From positions 1-52,841 of the forward strand of contig SVRK01000008.1 in assembly GCA_015064855.1 (NCBI GenBank): a stretch of 52,841 nucleotides of DNA, given 5' to 3'. Positions 17,427 through 26,589 of this stretch are shown here, piece after piece. The notes beneath the pieces are model-generated. The model did not search any database. It was given only the letters and a program-made list of their open reading frames with translations, and had not been told where the DNA came from. This stretch comes from Oscillospiraceae bacterium. GTDB lineage: Bacteria; Bacillota; Clostridia; Oscillospirales; CAG-272. A program made the translations under genes and the position numbers. Within the stretch, counting starts at the first letter, position 1. Every line of letters begins with the position of its first letter.

Positions 17427-17999
17427 ATGCTTGACAAATTAGCTTATTTATCATTGCTTTTGACGGTAGTCAGCATTTCAGTTTCTCCCTATCCTATGAT
17501 TTTGCTTTTAACCTACGGAATTCACGAGGCGGGACACTTGATTTTTGCCGTCGCATGCCGAGCTAAAATAAAAAAATTTAAGATAGGAGGCTTTCACCTT
17601 AGTTTATCATACGATTGCTCACAGATAAGCTATAAAAAAGAGCTTCTTGTGTGCGTTGGCGGTATAGCTTTGAATTTACTTTCAGCTCTTTTGGTTAGCT
17701 TTTTGCCTTTTGCAGTAGGAGCGAGAGCAGAATTCTTTATTTTGTGTAGCATTTGTCTTGCTCTAATGAATTTGTATCCTGCTGAAATTTTAGACGGTGG
17801 AGGAGCATTGAAAACCATTCTTTACATAATGCTTCCACAACCTAAAGCTGAAAAAATCTCAAGGGGAGTGTCTGTTTTTGCAATAATATTGCTGTGGCTG
17901 GTGTGCGTTTATTTTCAGCTTGTTTTTTCTTCGAATATATCGCTCTTTTTCATTTCTGTCTTTTTGCTTGTCGAGGTTTGCTTTTCTTTTATAAAATAA
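17427..17999 (+). CDS. Site-2 protease, M50 family, SpoIVFB-like
   Basis: This intramembrane zinc metalloprotease has 190 residues and several membrane helices. The zinc site is HEAGH at residues 33-37, and the distal motif NLYPAEILDGG at 115-125 supplies the third ligand, Asp123. AAAAGGTG lies five bases before the ATG at 17427. A longer in-frame reading from 17349 overlaps the upstream gene and is rejected. Compact M50 proteins of this shape include SpoIVFB, which cleaves pro-sigma-K in sporulating Firmicutes; the window also holds spoVT, so a sporulation role is plausible. No CBS or PDZ domain is visible. The substrate is unknown. Confidence 0.85.
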   Translation: MLDKLAYLSLLLTVVSISVSPYPMILLLTYGIHEAGHLIFAVACRAKIKKFKIGGFHLSLSYDCSQISYKKELLVCVGGIALNLLSALLVSFLPFAVGARAEFFILCSICLALMNLYPAEILDGGGALKTILYIMLPQPKAEKISRGVSVFAIILLWLVCVYFQLVFSSNISLFFISVFLLVEVCFSFIK

Positions 18000-18023
18000 T
18001 ATAAAGAAATTTGCGCGTAAGTA

Positions 18024-18052
18024 TTGCACAAACAGTAATTTTCTGTTATAAT
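18024..18052 (+). promoter_or_regulatory. Promoter of the polyamine transporter operon
   Basis: TTGCAC (18024-18029) and TATAAT (18047-18052) are 17 bases apart. A leader of about 95 bases precedes the potA start codon; no regulatory RNA fold was recognised in it. Confidence 0.75.
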
Positions 18053-18152
18053 GCAAATGATTTACCTTTTTAGCGAATAAAGAAGATATTTGTCACGTAT
18101 TCAAGCGTGGGTCCCTATGGTAAATCAAATCTACGAAAGAACGGGGATAAAA

Positions 18153-19334
18153 ATGAACGAAAAAAAGATCATTGAGCCAAAGGGTGAAACGATAGCTACC
18201 GGCGAAGAAAATGTTCAAGTAAGAAAGATTGTGCAGCTTAAAAACGTTGCAAAATCCTTTGATGGTGAGATAATTCTCGACCATATCAATTTAGATGTAT
18301 ACGAGAAGGAGTTTATTACGCTTCTTGGTCCATCAGGCTGTGGTAAAACCACAACACTTCGTATTATTGCAGGCTTTGTTACACCGGATACGGGCGACGT
18401 GCTCTTTGAGGATGCAAGAATTAATGATTTGCCACCTCATAAGCGCCACGTTAATACCGTTTTCCAAAAGTATGCGTTATTTCCGCATCTCAATGTTTAT
18501 GAAAACATTGCTTTTGCTCTTCGATTGAAGAAGGTTTCAGAAGAAGAAATTTATGAGCGCGTAGAGGAAATGCTAGCCATGGTTAACCTACGCGGATTTG
18601 AGAAAAAGGATGTTAATTTGCTGTCAGGCGGTCAACAGCAACGTGTTGCTATTGCCCGTGCGCTTATTAATAGACCTAAGGTTCTTTTGCTTGATGAGCC
18701 TTTGGGAGCGCTTGACTTAAAGCTCCGCAAGGATATGCAAAATGAGCTTAAAAATATTCAGAGAAAAACAGGAATTACGTTTGTATACGTTACTCACGAC
18801 CAAGAAGAGGCGCTTTCTATGTCTGATACCGTTGTCGTTATGGCAGACGGAAAAATTCAGCAAATAGGAACCCCTACTGATATTTACAACGAGCCTCAAA
18901 ACGCTTTTGTTGCTGATTTTATTGGTGAGAGTAATATTATTGATGGCGTAATGCTTGATGATTATAAAGTGAAATTTTCAGGACACGAGTTTGTGTGTCT
19001 TGATAAGGGCTTTGATAAAAATGAGTCTGTTGACGTTGTAGTAAGACCAGAGGACGTTGACGTTGTTCCACTTGATAAGGGTATGCTTATAGGTGTTGTT
19101 ACTTCAGTTACCTTCAAGGGCGTACACTATGAAATTATTGTCAGCATTAAGGACTTCAAGTGGATGATTCAATCAACCGACTATGTAAGCGTTGGACAAG
19201 AGATTGGCGTTTACGTTGAGCCCGATGCAATACATATTATGAAAAAATCCGAATATTCAAATATGTTCGGTGACTACTCATCATTTAGTGACGAGCTTGA
19301 ACACTTGTCCGACACAAATGAGGAGGAAGAGTAA
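18153..19334 (+). CDS. potA: Spermidine/putrescine ABC transporter, ATP-binding protein
   Basis: This is the cytoplasmic ATPase that powers polyamine uptake. The 393-residue product has Walker [10 protein letters not shown], signature LSGGQQQR, Walker [12 protein letters not shown] and a C-terminal TOBE-type domain (about 270-375), as in PotA. It carries a 25-30 residue N-terminal extension before [10 protein letters not shown] and an acidic C-terminal tail. The ATG at 18153 is chosen because GGGG sits six bases upstream and the upstream reading from 18090 has no ribosome binding site. It is followed after five bases by potB. Specificity for polyamines is inferred from the PotB/PotC/PotD-like neighbours. 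Confidence 0.92.
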   Translation: MNEKKIIEPKGETIATGEENVQVRKIVQLKNVAKSFDGEIILDHINLDVYEKEFITLLGPSGCGKTTTLRIIAGFVTPDTGDVLFEDARINDLPPHKRHVNTVFQKYALFPHLNVYENIAFALRLKKVSEEEIYERVEEMLAMVNLRGFEKKDVNLLSGGQQQRVAIARALINRPKVLLLDEPLGALDLKLRKDMQNELKNIQRKTGITFVYVTHDQEEALSMSDTVVVMADGKIQQIGTPTDIYNEPQNAFVADFIGESNIIDGVMLDDYKVKFSGHEFVCLDKGFDKNESVDVVVRPEDVDVVPLDKGMLIGVVTSVTFKGVHYEIIVSIKDFKWMIQSTDYVSVGQEIGVYVEPDAIHIMKKSEYSNMFGDYSSFSDELEHLSDTNEEEE

Positions 19335-19339
19335 AGAAA

Positions 19340-20164
19340 ATGACAAAAAAGAATATACTCAAGCAAGCGGCGGCATATCCGCATATGGTATGGGCAGTTA
19401 TCTTTATAATTGCTCCGCTCCTGTTTGTAGCATATTATGCATTTACTAACAAGGATGGCATTTTCACTCTTGCTAATTTGGGAAAGCTTGCACAAGCAAC
19501 CTATTTAGAGGTGTTTTTGCGTTCCGTTTGCTTTGCTTTTTTAGCAACTGTTATTTGCTTTGTAATTGCATATCCCGTAGCATATTTTATTTCAAGGACA
19601 AGCCAATCGGCTCAAAAAATCCTTGTTATGCTCGTTATGCTTCCTCAATGGCTGAATTTCCTTATAAGAACATATTCTTGGATGGCAATTTTGGAGGATA
19701 CGGGAATTATTAATAGCGTCCTTGGGATTTTTGATCTGAATATTCATATGATCAACACCCCGGGTGCTGTAATTTTGGGTATGGTATATAATTTCTTACC
19801 GTATATGATAATACCGATACACTCGGCGATGACGAAAATAGATCCGCGTGTTTTAGAAGCGGCATCAGACCTTGGTTGTAATCCGTTTAAGGTTGTTACA
19901 AAGGTTGTTTTCCCACTTTCCTTGTCTGGTGTGATTTCCGGTATTACTATGGTTTTTGTACCATCAATCAGTACCTTCTATATCTCGCAAAAGCTCGGTG
20001 GCGGTAACTTCGATTTAATCGGTGACTCAATTGAGCGTCAATTCCAAACGCAGTATGATTACAATATGGGCGCGGCTATGTCCTTTGTCCTTATGCTTTT
20101 AATTATTGCCTCAATGGCTATAATGAACAAATACTCTGACGATGAGGGAGGAGTAATTGTATGA
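19340..20164 (+). CDS. potB: Spermidine/putrescine ABC transporter permease
   Basis: This is a membrane permease subunit of 274 residues with about six transmembrane helices. The EAA loop, which contacts the ATPase, reads EAASDLGCNPFKVVTKVVFPLS at about residues 173-194. GAGGAAGAG precedes the ATG, and the stop overlaps the next gene as ATGA. Gene order ATPase-PotB-PotC matches polyamine importers. Confidence 0.92.
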   Translation: MTKKNILKQAAAYPHMVWAVIFIIAPLLFVAYYAFTNKDGIFTLANLGKLAQATYLEVFLRSVCFAFLATVICFVIAYPVAYFISRTSQSAQKILVMLVMLPQWLNFLIRTYSWMAILEDTGIINSVLGIFDLNIHMINTPGAVILGMVYNFLPYMIIPIHSAMTKIDPRVLEAASDLGCNPFKVVTKVVFPLSLSGVISGITMVFVPSISTFYISQKLGGGNFDLIGDSIERQFQTQYDYNMGAAMSFVLMLLIIASMAIMNKYSDDEGGVIV

Positions 20165-22917
20165 CAAAGAAAAAGTTTAATTTCCGCACCCTGTGTATAA
20201 TTTTGACGTTTATTTTCCTTTATATGCCTATTGGAGTTTTGATATTTTTCTCCTTCAATAAGGGCGACTCAACGGCGGTGTTCAGCGGCTTTTCGCTCCG
20301 TTGGTATAAGGAGCTTTTTACCGATACTGCAACTTTAAATGCGCTTAAAAACACGCTTGTTTTGGCTGTACTTTCATCGGTTATTTCAACCATAATCGGC
20401 ACAGCTGCCGCATATGGTATTTCAAAAATGCGTAATAAATACGTAAAGAGCCTTACAATGACAACAACACAAATCCCAATGATAAACCCTGAAATCGTTA
20501 CGGGTATATCAATGATGCTTCTTTTTGTGTTCGTTGCAAACATTTTAGGTTCGACCTCCTTGACTGGCTTTTGGACTGTTTTGATAGCCCACATTACATT
20601 TAATTTACCTTACGTAATACTTTTGGTGCTACCAAAGTTCAAGGAAATGGATAAGAGCTTGCCTGAAGCGGCGCTTGACCTTGGCTGTACGCCATTTCAG
20701 TCGTTTTTCAAGGTTGAATTGCCTGCAATTATGCCTGGTATAGTTGCCGGATTTATAATGGCATTTACCTTGTCTATTGACGACTTTGTAATCAGCTATT
20801 TTACGACCGGTAGCGGTTTTGAAACGTTGCCGATTAGAATTTACTCAATGACCAAAAAGCGCGTAACTCCTGATATGTATGCACTTTCAACCCTTATTTT
20901 TGTTACTATTCTTGTTTTGCTTCTTGTTTCTAATTTTACAACCGGCAAAAACAAAATAGAGCTTTCAAAGAAGGCAAAAAAGGTGTTTAAAATCATTGGT
21001 GGCTCAGCATTTGGTATGATTGGCGTTGTTACTGTAGTTTTGCTTTGTATTTCCGCAACAACCGAGGTTAAAACTGTTAACGTTTATAACTGGGGTGAAT
21101 ATATTGCCGACGGTGGATATGATTCCGAGGTTGTAAACGACCTTTTTGAGGAATGGGCAGAGAAAGAGTACGCGAAAAAAGGACAAAAGGTTAAGGTTCA
21201 GGTGAACTATACCACATATGCAAGCAATGAGGATTTGTATGCTAAAATAGCAAACGGCGTCGGTGGATATGATATTATTGTTCCGTCTGAATATATGCTT
21301 GAAAAAATGCATAACGAAGGACATTTGCAACCGCTTGACCTTACTCAAATTCCTAATGCTAAATTTGTAAGCTCGCAATTTGAAAATATGTTTGTTTATG
21401 AGAAAACAACGTTTGAAAAAGATGGAAAAACCGAAGAAATTCCTGCGGGCAACTATGGTATCTCCTATACCTATGGTATAGTTGGTATCGTTTATAATCG
21501 CACAGAGCTTGAAAAGTACGCACCTAAAGCTCTTGAAAGAATTGATAGCGGAGATGCTGGCTGGGAGCTTCTTTTTGGAGAGCCTATACTTGATAAAAAC
21601 GGCAACTATCAATATAACGAAGATGGTAGTATGGTCGTTGATACAACATATCTTAAGGAATTAGAAGGGCAAATTCTTCAATTCAATAACTCTCGTGACG
21701 CATTCGGCTCAGCTATGTACTATCTTGGCGTTGACGTAAACAATCCAACTGAGGAAGATTGGAAAGCAGTTTACGGACTTCTTGCAACACAAAAGAAGTA
21801 CTTTAGCGGATATGTAATGGATGAAATATTCAACAAAATGGAAAAGGGCGAGGCTTGGATTGCCGCTTACTATGCAGGCGATTGTCTATCAATGGTTGCA
21901 TCAGCTGCGGAAAACGATTTAGAGCTTGGCTTCTACTATCCAAAGGGCGATATAAAAACGGTTAATGAAGAAACCGGTGAAATCGAAACTGTTCGCGGAT
22001 ATACCACAAATATTTTCGGTGATGCTATGTGCATTCCTAAAAGAGCAAATGAAGATAATTTAGAGCTTGCGCATATGTATATAAACTTTATGCTAAGACC
22101 GGATATTGCATATGAGAATGCAGAATATATCTATTATGGATGCCCATACGATTATACCGATAAAAACGACTATTATGTTGATAAAAACGACGGAAATTAT
22201 GTGAAGCTTGACAACTCTTACGTCCTTATATCAGATGCCGAAAAAATGGGAATAGATACTAAGGATATGGACAAATATATATTTGACGAGACCGAATATA
22301 ATGCAAATATAATAGAAGTAATCAATTATCAAACGGCAATGGGTAGATTCCAACTTGAGTATGACGAGGATGATGAAATAGTTGAGGGCGAAAATCAAAA
22401 ATATTCATTCTCGTTTGATGAAAACAGAGCGCTTTCACTCAAGCTTGATGATAATGGGGTGTATGAAAGCTCGTATGTTTATATTCTTGACGAAGAAGGA
22501 AATGTCTTACTTGAGGACGAGAGTGATTATTCTGTAATATATCATAAGGATTTTGAGAATGATGAAAAAAATCCGGAGAAATTAAAGAATATGTTTGACA
22601 CCTATGCCTATAAGGATTTGACAGGCGTTACTTTTGATGAAGAAACGGGAATTACACAGCTTGATATGCTAAATGATTATTGGGATATATTAAAAACAAA
22701 ATCATCATCAATGGTTGGTATTTACGTAATTTGCCTGATTATTGCAATAGGTCTAGTGGTCTATGTAGTTTATGTTCAAGTAATAAAGAGAAAGCGCAGA
22801 AAACTATATTGGGCGCAAACTCCAACTCCTAAACTAAAACAAAAGGAAGAGGACAATGTTGATTTGTCGGCAACTCAAGTGATTGCTGTTGAGAAGGCAA
22901 AAAAGAACAAAAAATAG
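20161..22917 (+). CDS. potCD: Fused polyamine permease (PotC) and substrate-binding protein (PotD)
   Basis: One 918-residue chain. Residues 1 to about 262 are a PotC permease with six helices and the EAA loop EAALDLGCTPFQSFF at 169-183. A seventh helix (about 278-298) crosses to the outside and leads directly into a PotD-type binding domain that begins VNVYNWGEYIADG at about 307. The expected conserved stretches GGYDIIVPSEYM and YGIVGIVYN are present. Between the end of the normal PotD core (about residue 660) and the terminal helix lies an acidic insertion of about 130 residues. A final helix (851-875) ends in KRKRRK, placing the tail inside. The binding protein would therefore be tethered at both ends (inference). 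Permease-binding protein fusions are known for this class; the acidic insertion and second anchor are unusual. Confidence 0.93.
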   Translation: MTKKKFNFRTLCIILTFIFLYMPIGVLIFFSFNKGDSTAVFSGFSLRWYKELFTDTATLNALKNTLVLAVLSSVISTIIGTAAAYGISKMRNKYVKSLTMTTTQIPMINPEIVTGISMMLLFVFVANILGSTSLTGFWTVLIAHITFNLPYVILLVLPKFKEMDKSLPEAALDLGCTPFQSFFKVELPAIMPGIVAGFIMAFTLSIDDFVISYFTTGSGFETLPIRIYSMTKKRVTPDMYALSTLIFVTILVLLLVSNFTTGKNKIELSKKAKKVFKIIGGSAFGMIGVVTVVLLCISATTEVKTVNVYNWGEYIADGGYDSEVVNDLFEEWAEKEYAKKGQKVKVQVNYTTYASNEDLYAKIANGVGGYDIIVPSEYMLEKMHNEGHLQPLDLTQIPNAKFVSSQFENMFVYEKTTFEKDGKTEEIPAGNYGISYTYGIVGIVYNRTELEKYAPKALERIDSGDAGWELLFGEPILDKNGNYQYNEDGSMVVDTTYLKELEGQILQFNNSRDAFGSAMYYLGVDVNNPTEEDWKAVYGLLATQKKYFSGYVMDEIFNKMEKGEAWIAAYYAGDCLSMVASAAENDLELGFYYPKGDIKTVNEETGEIETVRGYTTNIFGDAMCIPKRANEDNLELAHMYINFMLRPDIAYENAEYIYYGCPYDYTDKNDYYVDKNDGNYVKLDNSYVLISDAEKMGIDTKDMDKYIFDETEYNANIIEVINYQTAMGRFQLEYDEDDEIVEGENQKYSFSFDENRALSLKLDDNGVYESSYVYILDEEGNVLLEDESDYSVIYHKDFENDEKNPEKLKNMFDTYAYKDLTGVTFDEETGITQLDMLNDYWDILKTKSSSMVGIYVICLIIAIGLVVYVVYVQVIKRKRRKLYWAQTPTPKLKQKEEDNVDLSATQVIAVEKAKKNKK

Positions 22918-22939
22918 ACACGTGTCACAAAAAACAATA

Positions 22940-22970
22940 AAAACCACGATTTTAAATCGTGGTTTTTTGT
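22940..22970 (+). terminator. Bidirectional terminator between potCD and ttcA
   Basis: A perfect 13-base stem (22940-22952 with 22954-22966) has a single-base loop in the strict pairing and A/T tracts on both sides. It can serve both convergent genes. Confidence 0.85.
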
Positions 22971-23761
22971 TATTCTGATTCCTTGTTGTTTTTTAGCTCC
23001 TTGCGTCTTTTCTTTTCTTCGTTGTTGATAAGGTCGGGGTGAAAGCCATCCACCTCACCACGCTTGATTGCACCCATTATTCTATGGTAAAGTCCGTGAT
23101 GCTCCTTTTCAAATACGTCCAAATATTCCTTCATTTTTGCACGCTCGGTATTTCCGTCAGCAGGACATTTAACCTCAACTATGGGTAAGCTTGCGCCTTT
23201 GGAAAAGGTTTTTATATCCTTTTCAGGCGTGTATATGAGCGGTCTTATCATTGTCAAATCCTTGCGAGAAAGGTATGTAACAGGTCTAAACGCGCCAATT
23301 CTTCCCTCAAAAAAGAGATTTAGCATAAAGGTTTCAACAACGTCATCGTAATGGTGACCAAGAGCCAGCTTGTTGCACCCAAGCTCCTTGCAGGCATCGT
23401 GCAAGGCACCGCGCCTCATTCTTGAACAAAGAGAGCAGGGACTTTTTTCTTCTCTTACGTTGAAAATTATTTCGTATATTTGAGTCTTAATAATATGGTA
23501 CTCAACCTCTAAATCGCGACACAGGGTGTCGATTTCTGAAAAATCCATACTGGGTAAGCCCATATCGATGGTAATTGCTAAAACCTCATATTCAATTCCT
23601 AAAACACGCTTTAGTTTTACAAGTGCACAAAGAAGCGCGAGTGAGTCCTTGCCACCTGAAACACCGACAGCAATTTTGTCACCCGCTTTTATCATTGAAT
23701 ATTCCTCAACGGCTTTGCGTGTATGGCTTAAAATCCTTTCAATGTTATTAAACTCTTTCAT
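22970..23761 (-). CDS. TtcA-like tRNA 2-thiocytidine biosynthesis protein
   Basis: A 263-residue ATP-dependent thiolase of the PP-loop class; TtcA relatives add sulfur to C32 of tRNA using an iron-sulfur cluster. The PP-loop is GVSGGKDSLA at about residues 33-42. A PCSLC pair (Cys108, Cys111) and a later conserved cysteine (KCPADGNTER) fit the cluster ligands of the family. The conserved ALGHHYDD segment is also present. GAGG lies five bases before the ATG. Family membership is firm; the exact tRNA target is not shown. It is divergent from the amidase gene. Confidence 0.85.
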   Translation of the reverse strand: MKEFNNIERILSHTRKAVEEYSMIKAGDKIAVGVSGGKDSLALLCALVKLKRVLGIEYEVLAITIDMGLPSMDFSEIDTLCRDLEVEYHIIKTQIYEIIFNVREEKSPCSLCSRMRRGALHDACKELGCNKLALGHHYDDVVETFMLNLFFEGRIGAFRPVTYLSRKDLTMIRPLIYTPEKDIKTFSKGASLPIVEVKCPADGNTERAKMKEYLDVFEKEHHGLYHRIMGAIKRGEVDGFHPDLINNEEKKRRKELKNNKESE

Positions 23762-23790
23762 TTGAACCTCATTCTTGAAACTTGCATAAT
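23762..23790 (+). promoter_or_regulatory. Probable promoter of the amidase gene
   Basis: TTGAAC (23762-23767) and CATAAT (23785-23790) are 17 bases apart, about 32 bases before the ATG at 23822. Confidence 0.5.
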
Positions 23791-23821
23791 ATGGTATAAA
23801 TTAAATCAATGGGGGAAAATT

Positions 23822-24385
23822 ATGGCTATAAAAATTTACATAGACCAAGGGCACAACCCACAAGCACCAAATACAGGCGCGGAGGGAAACGGACTTCGCG
23901 AGCAGGATATAACCTATGACGTAGGGCAAAGACTTGCTAATTTGCTTCGCCAAAATGGAAATTTCGAGGTGCGTTTATCTCGTCCGACACCACAAACTCA
24001 ACTCGGTAATTCGAATGCTTCAAGCCTTCGTACGCGTGTAAACGAGGCTAATTCATGGGGGGCAGATTATTTTGTTAGTATACACACCAACGCTTCAAGC
24101 CAAGCAAGTGCTAACGGAACAGAGGTTTTAGTATATACCGAGCCATCGACATCTGCTAATTTGGCCGAGGATATTTTGCGTGAGGTGACAGAAATAACAG
24201 GTCTTGAGTCTCGCGGAGTAAAAGAGCGACCAGGTCTTTATGTTTTAAGAAAAACGACAATGCCGGCAGTGCTTGTCGAGCTTGGCTTTATAACCAATAC
24301 AAGTGATGCCATAAGAATGCGCGATAATCCAGGACTTTTTGCAAGGGGAATATATCAGGGCATTCTTGATTTTTTAAATCTATAA
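23822..24385 (+). CDS. N-acetylmuramoyl-L-alanine amidase, CwlD-like
   Basis: It cleaves the bond between N-acetylmuramic acid and the peptide stem of peptidoglycan. The protein is a bare amidase_3 domain of 187 residues. Zinc ligands appear as His11 (DQGHNP), Glu27 (LREQD) and His88 (SIHTN), with catalytic Glu153 (VELGF). No signal peptide or cell-wall-binding domain is visible, which is unusual for an exported hydrolase. TGGGGGA precedes the ATG at 23822; the reading from 23762 is rejected for lack of a ribosome binding site. Its position before spoVT suggests the CwlD role in spore cortex formation (inference). Confidence 0.85.
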   Translation: MAIKIYIDQGHNPQAPNTGAEGNGLREQDITYDVGQRLANLLRQNGNFEVRLSRPTPQTQLGNSNASSLRTRVNEANSWGADYFVSIHTNASSQASANGTEVLVYTEPSTSANLAEDILREVTEITGLESRGVKERPGLYVLRKTTMPAVLVELGFITNTSDAIRMRDNPGLFARGIYQGILDFLNL

Positions 24386-24497
24386 CAAAAATATTTTAAC
24401 ATAAAATGATTTTAAATTCAATATGAAAATTTATGTATAACTACTAGAAAAGTACAAACAATAAAAAAGCAACGATAACTAAAAAAGGAGAAAAAAT

Positions 24498-25043
24498 ATG
24501 AAAGCGACAGGAATTGTTAGAAGAATTGACGACCTCGGCCGTGTAGTTATACCAAAAGAAATAAGAAGAACAATGAGAATTCGCGAGGGCGACCCGCTTG
24601 AAATATATACAGACAGAGAGGGCGAGGTAATATTCAAAAAATACTCTCCAATAGGAGAGCTTGCTAATTTTGCCGCACAATACGTTGATACCTTGCATAA
24701 GATTTGCTCAATGTCTGTTGTCGTGACGGATCGCGACGTTGTAATTTCATCTGCAGGAGTTTCTAAAAAGGAATATTCAGACAAGGGATTGACCGAGGAA
24801 TATGAAGGCATTATGGACACAAGAAATATGTATATCTACAAGGAAAACACTGATAAGATAATTATGTGCGATGGTGCGAGTGGGTATGTTAAATATGCAA
24901 TGCCCATAATTTCAGAGGGAGACGTTATTGGTTCAATTGCTTGTATTACTGCAGAAGAAAGAGTAGTGGTTGACCCACATTCGACAGAGGCGAAGCTGAT
25001 TCAAACTGCAGCATCATTTCTTGGCAGACAATTTGAGGCGTAA
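24498..25043 (+). CDS. spoVT: Stage V sporulation protein T-type regulator
   Basis: It is a 181-residue DNA-binding regulator with an AbrB-type swapped-hairpin domain at residues 1-50 (MKATGIVRRIDDLGRVVIPK...) and a GAF-like C-terminal domain to the end. This two-domain layout and length match SpoVT, which adjusts late forespore gene expression. AAAAAAGGAG lies eight bases upstream. It stands in its own unit, followed by a terminator. SpoVT-like proteins also occur in non-sporulating Clostridia, so it suggests but does not prove spore formation. Confidence 0.88.
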   Translation: MKATGIVRRIDDLGRVVIPKEIRRTMRIREGDPLEIYTDREGEVIFKKYSPIGELANFAAQYVDTLHKICSMSVVVTDRDVVISSAGVSKKEYSDKGLTEEYEGIMDTRNMYIYKENTDKIIMCDGASGYVKYAMPIISEGDVIGSIACITAEERVVVDPHSTEAKLIQTAASFLGRQFEA

Positions 25044-25092
25044 GTATAATTTTTACAGAGTGTTTTTCGCTTGTAAAAAAGAAAGCCCTAAT

Positions 25093-25122
25093 AAAAAAGA
25101 GACCGATTGGTCTCTTTTTTAT
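25093..25122 (+). terminator. Bidirectional terminator between spoVT and xylB
   Basis: A perfect 12-base stem, AAAAAAGAGACC with GGTCTCTTTTTT, and a GATT loop. The stop codon of the convergent xylB begins at the base of the stem. Confidence 0.9.
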
Positions 25123-26588
25123 GTTTCTTTATATACATTCTTAAGTGCCGGATACATTTTTTTAAAGGCTTGATATTTTTTCTCGTATTTTGCAGTGATT
25201 TCGGTGTCAGGATAGGTTATGTCCTTTTCCTTAACAAGCTTATCCGTTGCTTCTTCAACGTTTTTGTAAGCTCCATCAGCAACCATAGCAAGAATTGCAC
25301 CGCCATATGCCGGACCCTCTTCAATTAAAGGTCTGATTACAGGAATTCCGAAAACGTTTGCAAGAATTTTTCGCCAAACCTCGCTTTTGGCACCACCACC
25401 GCAAACCTTTGTAGCATCTATTTTGCAGCCACTTGATTTGGCAAGCTCCAAGGAGTCACGTAAAGCATATGCAACGCCTTCTAAAACCGCAAGTGTCATT
25501 TCTTTCCGCGTGGTGCTTGGGCGCATGCCGATAAACGCACCTTTAGCATCAACATCGTTGTGCGGTGTTCTTTCTCCCATCAAATAAGGCAAGAAATAAA
25601 CATCATTTTCACCAACCAAGGAGAGAAGTCCGTCTTCTTCAGCACGAAAATCACCCGAACCAAGAATTTCCTCAACCCACCACTTGTTGCAAGAAGCCGC
25701 AGAAAGAATACAGCCCATTAGGTGATATTTTCCGTTTGCATGACAGAAATTATGTAGTGCGCCACACTCGTTGTTTACAAAATGGTCTTGTGAAATAAAC
25801 ACCGTACCGCTAGTACCGAGTGAAACGTTACATGCGCCACTCTTCGAGATGCCTGTGCCGATAGCTGCACCTGCGTTATCACCGGCACCAATTGCTATTG
25901 TAATTTCACCAAGTCCAAGCTCGCTTGCAATTTCAGGCAAAAGCGTGCCGATTTTTTCATAGGATTCAAAAAGAGTAGGGAGAGTGTCGATATTTACCGA
26001 GCAAATATCACACATTTTTTCTGACCAGCATCTGTTTTTTACATCTAGAAGAAGCATACCCGAAGCATCTGAATAGTCAGTAGCAAAGGTGCCGCTTAAT
26101 CTATAAGCGAGATAGTCCTTCGGTAGCATAATTTTCCTTATGCGAGCAAAGTTATTTGGCTCGTTTTCCTTAACCCATAAAATTTTGGGTGCGGTAAAGC
26201 CGGCAAATGCAATATTGGCGGTATAATCCATCAAATTATCTTGACCGATAACCTCGTTTAAATATGCGGTTTGCTTTGCGGTTCTTCCGTCGTTCCACAA
26301 AATTGCAGGGCGGATAACCTCGTCATTTTCATCAAGGATAACAAGTCCGTGCATCTGTCCACCGAAGGAAATGCCCTTAACCGTGTCTAACTCTACATCA
26401 TTCAGAAGCTCTTTGAGTCCGTCGATGGTAGAATTATACCAGTCGATTGGGTTTTGCTCACTCCATCCGCTTTGAGGATAGAAAATTGGGTATTCACGGC
26501 TAACAGTTTTTATTATCGCCCCCTCCGTGTCAACCAAGAGGATTTTCACGGAGGAAGTACCTAAATCAATACCGATATACTTATTCAT
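25119..26588 (-). CDS. xylB: Xylulokinase
   Basis: It phosphorylates D-xylulose to xylulose 5-phosphate, the step after XylA. FGGY-family kinase of 489 residues; the N terminus MNKYIGIDLGTSSVK carries the phosphate-binding loop, GGQMHG follows near residue 78, and the C-terminal motif GGGAKSEVWRKILANV is intact. The ATG at 26588 is chosen over a TTG at 26597, since relatives begin MNKYIGID. There is one base between the xylA stop and this ATG and no strong ribosome binding site, so it depends on translational coupling with xylA. Confidence 0.95.
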   Translation of the reverse strand: MNKYIGIDLGTSSVKILLVDTEGAIIKTVSREYPIFYPQSGWSEQNPIDWYNSTIDGLKELLNDVELDTVKGISFGGQMHGLVILDENDEVIRPAILWNDGRTAKQTAYLNEVIGQDNLMDYTANIAFAGFTAPKILWVKENEPNNFARIRKIMLPKDYLAYRLSGTFATDYSDASGMLLLDVKNRCWSEKMCDICSVNIDTLPTLFESYEKIGTLLPEIASELGLGEITIAIGAGDNAGAAIGTGISKSGACNVSLGTSGTVFISQDHFVNNECGALHNFCHANGKYHLMGCILSAASCNKWWVEEILGSGDFRAEEDGLLSLVGENDVYFLPYLMGERTPHNDVDAKGAFIGMRPSTTRKEMTLAVLEGVAYALRDSLELAKSSGCKIDATKVCGGGAKSEVWRKILANVFGIPVIRPLIEEGPAYGGAILAMVADGAYKNVEEATDKLVKEKDITYPDTEITAKYEKKYQAFKKMYPALKNVYKET

Positions 26589-26589
26589 A

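Noticed and set aside
18053..18152. Possible riboswitch in the leader of the pot operon
   Set aside because: At about 100 bases, without a recognisable conserved core or a terminator-type hairpin, nothing supports it.
21004..21612. 202-codon open frame antisense to potCD
   Set aside because: The sense strand encodes continuous PotC/PotD domains here; the antisense product has no domain and no start signals.
24386..24497. Forespore-type (sigma-G) promoter ahead of spoVT
   Set aside because: Only partial matches to the -35 and -10 elements were found, no better than expected in AT-rich sequence.
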